Assembly (NCBI RefSeq): GCF_019049105.1
Contig: NZ_JAHQZR010000006.1
Span: forward strand, 1-64,000
Source: Leucobacter chinensis
Lineage (GTDB): Bacteria; Actinomycetota; Actinomycetes; Actinomycetales; Microbacteriaceae
DNA length: 64,000 nt
Reading direction: 5' to 3'
Shown here: piece by piece, positions 28,100-35,762 of the stretch
Layout: the number at the start of each line of letters is the position of its first letter
Position numbering within the stretch: the first letter of the stretch is position 1
The notes under the pieces: generated by a model
Databases searched by the model: none
What the model was told of the DNA's origin: nothing
Seen by the model: only the letters and a program-made list of their open reading frames with translations
Made by a program: the position numbers and the translations under genes

Positions 28100-28318
28100 G
28101 GGTATGCCTTTCTAGAGCCCCGCGCAGTGCGTGCGCGACGCTCGGGTGTGGGTGACGCTCGGGTTTCAGAGCAAATGGGTCATGATCCACGGTGTGGTGT
28201 CGCGGAGTGGCCGCGAGATCTCATCTCGCGCAACTGGGGCCAGTGTAGGTCGGGTTCTTTGGGCTGCGGCAGCCCCGGCGCAACACGACGTAACCATCTG
28301 TCATTTTTCGTCACATAG

Positions 28319-28345
28319 TGGACAGGTTCAAAACTCATTCATAAT
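28319..28345 (+). promoter_or_regulatory. Possible promoter for a leaderless monooxygenase transcript
   Basis: TGGACA at 28319-28324 and CATAAT at 28340-28345 (15-base spacer) precede the ATG at 28354 by eight bases. No ribosome site is seen before that ATG. The layout fits a transcript starting at or next to the start codon. The 28100-28318 part of the gap has no gene. Confidence 0.35.
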
Positions 28346-28353
28346 CTTTCGGT

Positions 28354-29667
28354 ATGTCTCACATAACAATATCAACACCGTTTACGATTGCGGTAGCCCT
28401 TGACGGAGCGGGGTCTCACCCTGCTGCGTGGCGCGAGCCTGACGCCAAACCCAACGCTCTCTTTGCCGCCGATTACTGGACAGAATTGCTTACGCTGGCC
28501 GACGCCGCTGGTGTCGACTATGCCTCGATCGACGATGCACTGAGTGTGCAACAAGCCACCGCCCTCGAAAGAGGTGGGGGTGCCGCTGAATCACCCGAGC
28601 TACGAGCCGATCGAGTTACCGGACGCCTTGACTCGCTGCTCACGGCAAGCTGGGTTGCGCCACACACGCAGGGTATTGGCCTCATCGCTACCGTCACGAC
28701 AACTCACACCGAGCCTTTCCACGTGGCAACCGCGTTGCAGACGCTCGATCATATTTCTCAGGGCCGAGGTGGCTGGCAGCTGCGCATCTCGGGTGACCCA
28801 CAGTCAGCTGCTGCTTTTGGTAGGCGTGGCGCCCCGAATGTCAACCTCGCTGAGGTTCTTGCGGGCAGGCCCGACGAAGCCCTCGACGAACTCATTGATG
28901 AGGCCGGCGATGTTGCCCAGGTCGCACGACTGCTCTGGGGAAGCTGGGATGCTGACGCGATTATTCGCGATACTGAAACCGGCCGCTTTCTCGATCGTGA
29001 TCGTGTGCGCCACATCAACTTCTCGAGTGAGCGCTTTTCGATCGCCGGGCCTTCAATTGTGCCGCGCTCGCCCCAGGGCCAACTGCCGATCACCGTACTC
29101 TCGCACTCTCCTCGGGTGCACCGACTCGCAGCCGAGAACGCAGACGTCATCTTCATTACCCCGGAGAACCCCTCGCTGCGCGCAGGAGCGTCTCGCGGGC
29201 TCTCCGTCGCAGAGATCATTGCCCAGGTGCGCGAAGCCGAACAGATCGTGAATCGAGCTGAGAAGCTTGGCGAACAACTGCGCGTCGTTGCTGACCTCGT
29301 CGTTGCATTTGATACCGACGAAGAGACGGCGGCCGCACGTGTCGAGCGGCTCAATAACATCGACGGAGAAGTTTTTGAGAGTGATGCGCTCCTCGTCACG
29401 GGCAGTGCCGCAGAAATAGCCGACACGATTGAGCGGTGGCGTGACGCGGGAGTCGACGGGGTGCGGTTGCGCCCGCTCGCGCTACCGGGTGACCTGCGTG
29501 CTATCACCGAGACACTGGTGCCGCTGCTGCGTGAGCGAGGCATTGCAACGCTTGACCCGTCGCCGAAGCCCCTGCGTGAGCGTTTTGGTCTCGCGCCGGC
29601 TCCCTTGCGGTTGCGCAAGGTCTCGAAATCATCAGAAAAGCCGAGCCTTGAGGAGGCCTTAGCATGA
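28354..29667 (+). CDS. Luciferase-like (LLM) flavin monooxygenase
   Basis: A bacterial-luciferase-family oxygenase of 437 residues, using reduced FMN. The LLM fold is indicated by ALQTLDHISQGRGGWQLRIS (residues about 128-148), IVPRSPQGQLPI and the DGVRLRPLALPGDL end region. It is the first gene of a tightly packed plus-strand run in which most junctions are ATGA overlaps. Together with the next monooxygenase and the GNAT it parallels CmoO/CmoJ/SnaB of Bacillus subtilis, enzymes for S-substituted cysteines; the substrate is inferred only. Confidence 0.87.
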   Translation: MSHITISTPFTIAVALDGAGSHPAAWREPDAKPNALFAADYWTELLTLADAAGVDYASIDDALSVQQATALERGGGAAESPELRADRVTGRLDSLLTASWVAPHTQGIGLIATVTTTHTEPFHVATALQTLDHISQGRGGWQLRISGDPQSAAAFGRRGAPNVNLAEVLAGRPDEALDELIDEAGDVAQVARLLWGSWDADAIIRDTETGRFLDRDRVRHINFSSERFSIAGPSIVPRSPQGQLPITVLSHSPRVHRLAAENADVIFITPENPSLRAGASRGLSVAEIIAQVREAEQIVNRAEKLGEQLRVVADLVVAFDTDEETAAARVERLNNIDGEVFESDALLVTGSAAEIADTIERWRDAGVDGVRLRPLALPGDLRAITETLVPLLRERGIATLDPSPKPLRERFGLAPAPLRLRKVSKSSEKPSLEEALA

Positions 29668-31091
29668 GCATCGCACCGTCTTCAGTAAACTCTTCGCCCC
29701 GCCAAATACACCTCGTTGCCCACTTTCCCGGGGTTAATAGCGCCACGGTGTGGAGCGACCCAGAAGCGGGCAGCCAGATTGATTTCGAGTCTTTTCGGCA
29801 CTTTGCCCAGTCGGCTGAGCGAGGGCTTTTCGACTACGTGTTTCTTGCCGAGGGGCTGCGTCTACGCGAGCACGGGGGAAACATTCATGACCTCGACGTT
29901 GCTGGTAGGCCGGCGACGCTCGCGGTCTTGTCAGCTATGGCGTCGGTCACGAGCAACATTGGCGTCGTCGGGACCCTCACGAGCACTTTCAACGAGCCTT
30001 ATGAGCTTGCCAGGCAGCTTGCAACGATCGATCATCTTTCCCGTGGGCGAGTGGGGTGGAACGTCGTGACCTCACCCGATGCGTTTCACGGGGGGAACTT
30101 TCGGCGCGGTGGCTTCTTGCCCTACGAAGAACGATACACGCGGGCCGAAGAGTTCGTTGCGCTCGCGAAGCAGCTCTGGAACTCGTGGGAGCCAGACGCG
30201 ATTGTCGCGGATCGCACGAGCGGCATTTTTGTTGACCCTGAACGCGTGCGTCGCGTCGATCACCGGGGCCCGCAGTTCACCGTTCAGGCTGTGAGCACCG
30301 TGCCGCGCAGCCCACAAGGGTTTCCCGTTATTGTGCAGGCTGGTGACTCGCCAGCTGGGCGAGATTTTGCTGCCGCAAACGCTGAGATCATTTTTTCGAG
30401 GCATACGAGCTTTGCCGAGAGCCAAGCATTTTATCGCGATGTGAAGGGCAGGCTTCCAGGTGTCGGCCGTGGTGAAGATTCGCTGCTCATTCTGCCCGGT
30501 GCAAGCTTCGCTCTGGGCGACACCGATGCTGAGGCGCGGGAGCGTTCGCGAGAAATAGCGCTTGCACAAACAAGCCCGCAAACGGCGGTTGCTTGGGTCG
30601 AAGCGATCTGGGGTCATGAGCTTCCGGGTCTTGACCCTGACGGAGCACTGCCCACGAGCGAACCGAGCGATGGTACGCAGCGCCAGGGGCAGGTTTCGAC
30701 CCGCGTCGCCGACCGTGTCGCGCGAGCCGCTCAGTTGCGAGACCGTGCCTCTCGGGAGGGCCTCACGTTGCGTGAGCTCGTTGCCGCTGAGACAGCGAAA
30801 CACACCTTTGTAGGGTCACCAGAAACCGTTGCCGCCGACATCGACCGTGCGGTTCAGGAGCGAGCCTCAGACGGTTTTGTCCTCGTACCGCACCTTACCC
30901 CGGGCGGGCTCGACGAGTTCGTCGACCGCGTCGTGCCGCTCCTGCAGGAGCGTGGGGTGTTTCGTACAAGCTACGACGTTGACCCAGAGACCGGTGCGAG
31001 CCCGACGCTGCGCCAGACCTTAGGACTGCCAAAGCCGCCCAACGTGGCCTGGACCGGTGCGCGACATCGTGAAGAAGAGGCAATCGCATGA
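29664..31091 (+). CDS. LLM monooxygenase, NtaA/SnaA/DszA family
   Basis: A 475-residue flavin-dependent monooxygenase. The N-terminal ARQLATIDHLSRGRVGWNVVTSP segment, then GGNFRRGGFLPYEERYTRAEEFV, is the classic NtaA/SnaA/DszA (YtnJ) pattern, as is VSTVPRSPQGFPVIVQAGDSPAGR. These enzymes oxidise a C-S or C-N bond next to a flavin hydroperoxide. It overlaps the previous and next genes by four bases each. In B. subtilis the relative CmoJ/YtnJ cleaves N-acetyl-S-alkylcysteines; whether this one does is inference from the neighbourhood. Confidence 0.92.
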   Translation: MSIAPSSVNSSPRQIHLVAHFPGVNSATVWSDPEAGSQIDFESFRHFAQSAERGLFDYVFLAEGLRLREHGGNIHDLDVAGRPATLAVLSAMASVTSNIGVVGTLTSTFNEPYELARQLATIDHLSRGRVGWNVVTSPDAFHGGNFRRGGFLPYEERYTRAEEFVALAKQLWNSWEPDAIVADRTSGIFVDPERVRRVDHRGPQFTVQAVSTVPRSPQGFPVIVQAGDSPAGRDFAAANAEIIFSRHTSFAESQAFYRDVKGRLPGVGRGEDSLLILPGASFALGDTDAEARERSREIALAQTSPQTAVAWVEAIWGHELPGLDPDGALPTSEPSDGTQRQGQVSTRVADRVARAAQLRDRASREGLTLRELVAAETAKHTFVGSPETVAADIDRAVQERASDGFVLVPHLTPGGLDEFVDRVVPLLQERGVFRTSYDVDPETGASPTLRQTLGLPKPPNVAWTGARHREEEAIA

Positions 31092-31675
31092 ACGAGGAAC
31101 ACTCCGCACTCGACGAACTGGTGGTGCGTATCGTGCACCCGAGCGATTCACTCGCTGCTCCGCTGCTTGCTGATCTTGAGCGAGAATATGACGCACGGTA
31201 TGGCATTGAGGTGTTGGGGGAGCCCGCAGCTGCCGAGTTAAACCGCTACCCGAACGAAGCGTTTGTTGCTCCGAACGGCACGTTTCTCGTGCTGCTTGCC
31301 GGTGGCGAGGTGCTCTCGGGAGGGGCTTTCAAACGCTACGACGAACGCACTGCAGAGTTCAAGCGCATCTGGACCCGTGCCGATGTGCGGGGCCGGGGGC
31401 TTGCCAAGCGCGTGCTTGCTGCTCTTGAAAACGAAGCCTCGGCCCTCGGATACGAGCGGGTGTATCTCACGACTGGACCGCGCCAACCAGAAGCGGTCGC
31501 GCTGTACCTCGGCACTGGCTACGAACCCCAGTTTGATACCGCACGCCCTGCCGCTGAGGTTGGCTTGCACGCATTCACGAAACATCTCGTGCCCGTTCAT
31601 CGGCGCACAGGAGACCCTGGTCGCACCTTCGATCGAGATGGTGCGCCCGTTCTTACGAAGGAGAAGGCACTATGA
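31088..31675 (+). CDS. GNAT-family N-acetyltransferase
   Basis: An acetyl-CoA-dependent acetyltransferase of 195 residues. The acetyl-CoA motif is in FKRIWTRADVRGRGLAKRVLAALE (about 98-121), followed by YERVYLTTGPRQPEAVALYLGTGYEP. It is embedded between the monooxygenase and the permease genes with ATGA overlaps on both sides. By analogy with SnaB of the ytmI operon it may acetylate an S-substituted cysteine before cleavage. Confidence 0.88.
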   Translation: MNEEHSALDELVVRIVHPSDSLAAPLLADLEREYDARYGIEVLGEPAAAELNRYPNEAFVAPNGTFLVLLAGGEVLSGGAFKRYDERTAEFKRIWTRADVRGRGLAKRVLAALENEASALGYERVYLTTGPRQPEAVALYLGTGYEPQFDTARPAAEVGLHAFTKHLVPVHRRTGDPGRTFDRDGAPVLTKEKAL

Positions 31676-32646
31676 CCGCGAGTGTTGAAACACCGAGCAT
31701 TGAGGCGGTGAACCAAACGACGGTTCAGGGCGCCGAGCACGTTGTACCCTTGCGGCACTGGTGGCGGTGGGCTTTCAGCGCGATCGCGGTGTTTTTGCTC
31801 GCTCAATTGGTGTGGACCTTCTTCTCGAACCCCCAATGGCGCTGGCCGGTGTTTGCCGAGTATTTCTTTAACGAAGCGGTACTTCGGGGGCTCTGGCTCA
31901 CGCTGTGGCTTACTGCCGTATCGGCGGTCATTGGTTTCACCCTCGGTGGAGTGCTGGCACTCGCAAGGCTCTCAGGCTCAGCGCTACTGAACTCGTTTGC
32001 CTGGGGGTTTATTTGGTTCTTTCGGTCGGTTCCACTGGTCGTGCAACTGGTCATCTGGTTTAACCTGGGGTATCTTTTTCCGACGCTTGGCATCGGGTGG
32101 CCGTTCACGTATGACTTCTGGCTGGTCGAGTTTGATACCGTTCGCCTGCTCTCGTCAACCGTAGCCGCGATTTTAGGTCTCTCGCTGCATCAGGCAGCGT
32201 ATTCGGCAGAGATTATTCGTGGCGGGCTGCTTTCTGTCGATCAAGGGCAACTTGAAGCGGCAAAAGCGCTCGGAATCCCGCGCCGTCGTCGCTTCTTTCG
32301 CATTGTGCTGCCTCAGGCTGCGCGGGCGATCTTGCCCAACGCCTTCAACGAGGTCATAGGGCTTCTGAAAGGCACCTCGGTTGTCTTTATCGTCGCCCTG
32401 CCCGAACTTTTTTACACGGTGCAGGTGATTTACAACCGAAACCAGCAGGTCGTTCCGCTGCTGCTCGTGGCTGCGGTCTGGTACACGATTTTTACGACGG
32501 TGCTCAGTATCGCGCAGTACTACATCGAACGCCGCTTTGCCCAGGGGAGTGTGCGCGAGCTCCCACCAACCCCGTTGCAACGGCTTCGCAGGGCTTTCGG
32601 CTCTCGCCGCGGAGCGCTCACTCAAAGCGCGAATGAATCGTCATAA
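31672..32646 (+). CDS. Amino-acid ABC transporter permease
   Basis: A HisM-type inner-membrane permease of 324 residues. It has an N-terminal helix (residues about 30-50), then a core with GLWLTLWLTAVSAVIGFTLG and the EAA loop AKALGIPRRRRFFRIVLPQA near residue 197-217. The start overlaps the acetyltransferase stop. It is similar in layout to the permease at 21883, with the same C-terminal YYIERRF-type ending seen as HYLERHF there, which supports two related transporters. Confidence 0.93.
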   Translation: MTASVETPSIEAVNQTTVQGAEHVVPLRHWWRWAFSAIAVFLLAQLVWTFFSNPQWRWPVFAEYFFNEAVLRGLWLTLWLTAVSAVIGFTLGGVLALARLSGSALLNSFAWGFIWFFRSVPLVVQLVIWFNLGYLFPTLGIGWPFTYDFWLVEFDTVRLLSSTVAAILGLSLHQAAYSAEIIRGGLLSVDQGQLEAAKALGIPRRRRFFRIVLPQAARAILPNAFNEVIGLLKGTSVVFIVALPELFYTVQVIYNRNQQVVPLLLVAAVWYTIFTTVLSIAQYYIERRFAQGSVRELPPTPLQRLRRAFGSRRGALTQSANESS

Positions 32647-32669
32647 CCACTCACAGTAAGGAGCCCACC

Positions 32670-33530
32670 ATGTCGACGCAAACGACACGAGAGCCCACCA
32701 TCGATGCACCGAGCCACCCTGAACAATCCCCTCGCTCTGAACAATCCGCTGACTCTGGGCAGGCCCCGCGTTCCGGGCTCGTTGAGATAACCAACGTACA
32801 TAAGTCTTACGGCGCTGACGAAGTGCTGCACGGCATCACGTTGCGCATTGAGCCAGGTCAGGTGATTACGCTGCTCGGCCCCTCAGGGTCAGGCAAGTCG
32901 ACTCTTTTACGCGCGATCAACCACCTTGAAACGATTGATTCAGGGTCGATCACGATCGATGGCGAGTACATCGGTTACGAGCGTCGCGGTGACCAACTCT
33001 ATGAGCTGCGCGAAAAAGAGGTTCTTGAGCGACGCACTCGCGTTGGCATGGTGTTTCAAAACTTCAATCTCTTTCCGCATCTCACAGCTCTCGAGAACAT
33101 CATTGAGGCTCCTATCGCTCTGAAACGAGCCACGAAGGCTGAGGCCGTTGCCAAGGCCAGAGTGCTGCTCAAGCGCGTCGGGCTTTCTGAGCGGGAAGAA
33201 CACTACCCTAGGCAGCTTTCTGGCGGGCAACAGCAGCGCGTAGCCATTGCACGAGCGCTCGCGCTAGAACCCGATGTTCTGCTCTTTGACGAACCGACGA
33301 GTGCTCTCGATCCAGAGCTTGTTGGCGAAGTGCTCAGTGTGATCAAAGACCTTGCAAATGGAGGAACCACCCTCATCATCGTGACCCACGAGATTGGCTT
33401 CGCTTCAGAGATCGCTGACTACGTTGTGTTTCTTGATGCCGGGCGTGTGGTCGAAGAAGGCCCACCCGCGAAGGTACTGCGTTCGCCTGAGCAGGCGCGC
33501 ACGCAAGAGTTTCTCGATTGGGTGATTTAA
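32670..33530 (+). CDS. Amino-acid ABC transporter ATP-binding protein
   Basis: The ATPase of the second importer, 286 residues. Walker [10 protein letters not shown] is at 70-78, the signature LSGGQQQR and Walker [12 protein letters not shown] follow. It carries a Ser/Pro/Gln-rich N-terminal extension of about 35 residues that the ATPase at 21108 lacks, and the same IGYERRGDQLYEL insert. It lies 24 bases after the permease gene and belongs with the two binding proteins downstream. Confidence 0.93.
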   Translation: MSTQTTREPTIDAPSHPEQSPRSEQSADSGQAPRSGLVEITNVHKSYGADEVLHGITLRIEPGQVITLLGPSGSGKSTLLRAINHLETIDSGSITIDGEYIGYERRGDQLYELREKEVLERRTRVGMVFQNFNLFPHLTALENIIEAPIALKRATKAEAVAKARVLLKRVGLSEREEHYPRQLSGGQQQRVAIARALALEPDVLLFDEPTSALDPELVGEVLSVIKDLANGGTTLIIVTHEIGFASEIADYVVFLDAGRVVEEGPPAKVLRSPEQARTQEFLDWVI

Positions 33531-33603
33531 TCCCCGTCGCTACCCAAGCCGTTGCAACATTCACGGTTGCTCCGTAACAACCCATCACCCCGAAAGAGAT
33601 CAT

Positions 33604-34623
33604 ATGTTCACCACCTCGCGCTCAAAACCCGGCGCTCTTCTCATCGCGCTCACCGCTATTGTGCTCACCGGATTGACATCGTGCAGCGCAGTTGTTTCTG
33701 ATGATGCCAAAGACGGCGATGAGAGTGATGTCGCGACGGGCGCCCCTGCAGCAGCCGAAACACCGTTTGACCTGACGAGCACCAATGCCAGTGAGCGGCC
33801 TCGCATCGACGCCGTTCCTGAGGCCGTAGCGGCGCTCAAAGCGAGCGGCTTTACTCCGATACAGGAGGGAAAACTCACTGTGGCGCACTCGGCGAACGTG
33901 CCACCGCTCGGTTTCCTCGCCGAAGACGATAACCGAACCCTGATCGGGGTCGAACCAGATATCGCTCAGCTCGTTGCCGATGGGCTTGGACTCGAGTACA
34001 CCCCTGAGAACGTCGCCTGGGCAGATTGGCCTCTGGGTGTTGAATCGGGCAAATATGACGTCGTTGTTTCGAACGTGACGGTGACCGAAGAACGGAAGGA
34101 TCTTTTCGACTTTGCGACGCATCGAACTGATGTGCTGGCGTTCTCGGTTCGGGCTGACTCTGAGATTGATTCGATTACCGAGGCCAAAGATGTCGCGGGG
34201 CTCAAAGTCGTCGTGGGTAGCGGCACGAACCAGGAGAAGATCTTGCTCGATTGGTTTGCCGAGAACGAACAAAAAGGGCTTCACCCAGGCGAACCGGTCT
34301 ACTTTGACGACAATGCGGCGGCACAATTGGCTCTGACTTCGGGCAGAGTTGACGCGCTCTTCGGGCCTAACCCAACGGCTGCGTTTGCCGCAGCGGTGGG
34401 CGGGGAGTCGAAGATTGTTGGCACACTGAACGGCGGCTTTCCCGAGAACGCGCAGATCGGGGTCACGACGGCTAAGGGAAACGGTCTCATTGAGCCCGTC
34501 GCTATCGTGCTGAACACGATTATTGAAGACGGTGCCTACACACAGGCCCTAGAACGTTGGGATCTGGGTGATGAGGCGGTCAGTGAGTCGCTCATAAACC
34601 CTCCTGGCTTGCCACGCCCGTAA
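33604..34623 (+). CDS. Substrate-binding lipoprotein (first of tandem pair)
   Basis: An SBP_bac_3-type lipoprotein of 339 residues with a signal peptide ending in LTSC (Cys 27). The mature protein has GKLTVAHSANVPPLGFLAEDDNRTLIGVEPD, the ligand-site start, then WPLGVESGKYDVVVSNVTVTEERK-like text and VVGSGTNQEK. It is a clear paralogue of the next gene. B. subtilis TcyJ and TcyK are likewise tandem binding proteins of one cystine-type transporter. Confidence 0.92.
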   Translation: MFTTSRSKPGALLIALTAIVLTGLTSCSAVVSDDAKDGDESDVATGAPAAAETPFDLTSTNASERPRIDAVPEAVAALKASGFTPIQEGKLTVAHSANVPPLGFLAEDDNRTLIGVEPDIAQLVADGLGLEYTPENVAWADWPLGVESGKYDVVVSNVTVTEERKDLFDFATHRTDVLAFSVRADSEIDSITEAKDVAGLKVVVGSGTNQEKILLDWFAENEQKGLHPGEPVYFDDNAAAQLALTSGRVDALFGPNPTAAFAAAVGGESKIVGTLNGGFPENAQIGVTTAKGNGLIEPVAIVLNTIIEDGAYTQALERWDLGDEAVSESLINPPGLPRP

Positions 34624-34673
34624 TCTGAACGCTCTTGCGGCCAGGAGCCGCTTCACTTGAAAGAAGAATCTGA

Positions 34674-35762
34674 ATGCTTTTCTCATCGCACAACGCAGCA
34701 ACGAATGATCGGTTGCACACACGGTTGACAAAACCGAGAACACCGACGAAATCCAAAAAGCGCACAACGCAACGACGAATGACCACGGTGTCAGTTGCTT
34801 CGGCTGTTGCTCTTGCAAGCCTTGTCGGATGCAGCTCTGCCGCAGCTCCAGCAGCCCCCGCAGCGCCAGGGGCGGCGGAGGGCAGCGGTGCAGAAGCCAT
34901 ATTCGATCTCACAACGGGCAATCTCGACACCCGCCCGCATATCGACCCGGTTCCAGAAGCGGTTGAGGCGCTCGCTGAAAGCGGCTTTTCGCCAATACAG
35001 GCTGGCAAACTCACGGTAGCACTGGGCGGTGCGGGGTCACCACCCACGTCATTCTTCGCTGAAGACGACGCGCAAACCATCATCGGCAGCGATGCTGACT
35101 TTGCCTCGCTTATCGCCGAAGGGCTCGGGCTTACTTACACCCCAGAAAATGTGGCGTGGGCCGACTGGCCGCTCGGCATTGAGTCGGGCAAGTACGATTT
35201 GGCGCTCACCAATATTGGCGTGACTGAAGAACGAAAGGAACTCTTTGATTTCGCCACGTATCGTGATGCAGTAATGGCGTTTTCGGTCACAGCGAGTTCT
35301 GACATTACTGAAATTTCTGAGCCTAAAGACGTCTCTGGGCTTCGCGTCATTGTCGGGAGCGGCACGAATCAAGAGAAGTTCTTGCTTGATTGGTTTGCGC
35401 AGAATGAGGCGGCTGGTATCGAACCGGGTGAGGCGGTCTATTACGAAGACTCTGCGGCAGGTGCGCTCGCGCTGGGTTCGGGGCGTGCCGATGTGAGTAT
35501 TGATCCGCACGCTCTTGCAACGTTTCGAGAAGCCACACTCGGTGAAATTCGCGTCGTCGGCAGTTTCAACAGTGCTTACCCGGTCAATGGTGAGGTAGGC
35601 GCCGTCACAGCGAAAGGGAACGGGCTCATCGAACCCGTGCGCATCGTCGTGCAGTCTCTCATCGACTCTGGCGTTTACGATGAGGTGCTCGGGCGATGGG
35701 GCCAGGATGAAGAGGCCCTCACTGAGTCGCTCATCAACCCACCCGGGCTGCCGAAGCCATGA
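34674..35762 (+). CDS. Substrate-binding lipoprotein (second of tandem pair)
   Basis: A paralogue of the preceding binding protein, 362 residues, sharing blocks such as LGLxYTPENVAWADWPLG, GSGTNQEK and the SLINPPGLPKP end. The predicted signal is long: a hydrophilic basic stretch (KSKKRTTQRR) precedes the hydrophobic core and the lipobox LVGC (Cys 53). An ATG at 34779 would give a shorter signal without the basic part, so the start is uncertain. Its stop overlaps the flavoprotein start by ATGA. Confidence 0.9.
   Translation: MLFSSHNAATNDRLHTRLTKPRTPTKSKKRTTQRRMTTVSVASAVALASLVGCSSAAAPAAPAAPGAAEGSGAEAIFDLTTGNLDTRPHIDPVPEAVEALAESGFSPIQAGKLTVALGGAGSPPTSFFAEDDAQTIIGSDADFASLIAEGLGLTYTPENVAWADWPLGIESGKYDLALTNIGVTEERKELFDFATYRDAVMAFSVTASSDITEISEPKDVSGLRVIVGSGTNQEKFLLDWFAQNEAAGIEPGEAVYYEDSAAGALALGSGRADVSIDPHALATFREATLGEIRVVGSFNSAYPVNGEVGAVTAKGNGLIEPVRIVVQSLIDSGVYDEVLGRWGQDEEALTESLINPPGLPKP

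Noticed and set aside
28100-28318. Riboswitch upstream of the sulfur operon
   Set aside because: No SAM, FMN or other known riboswitch core was recognised; only small GC-rich stems.
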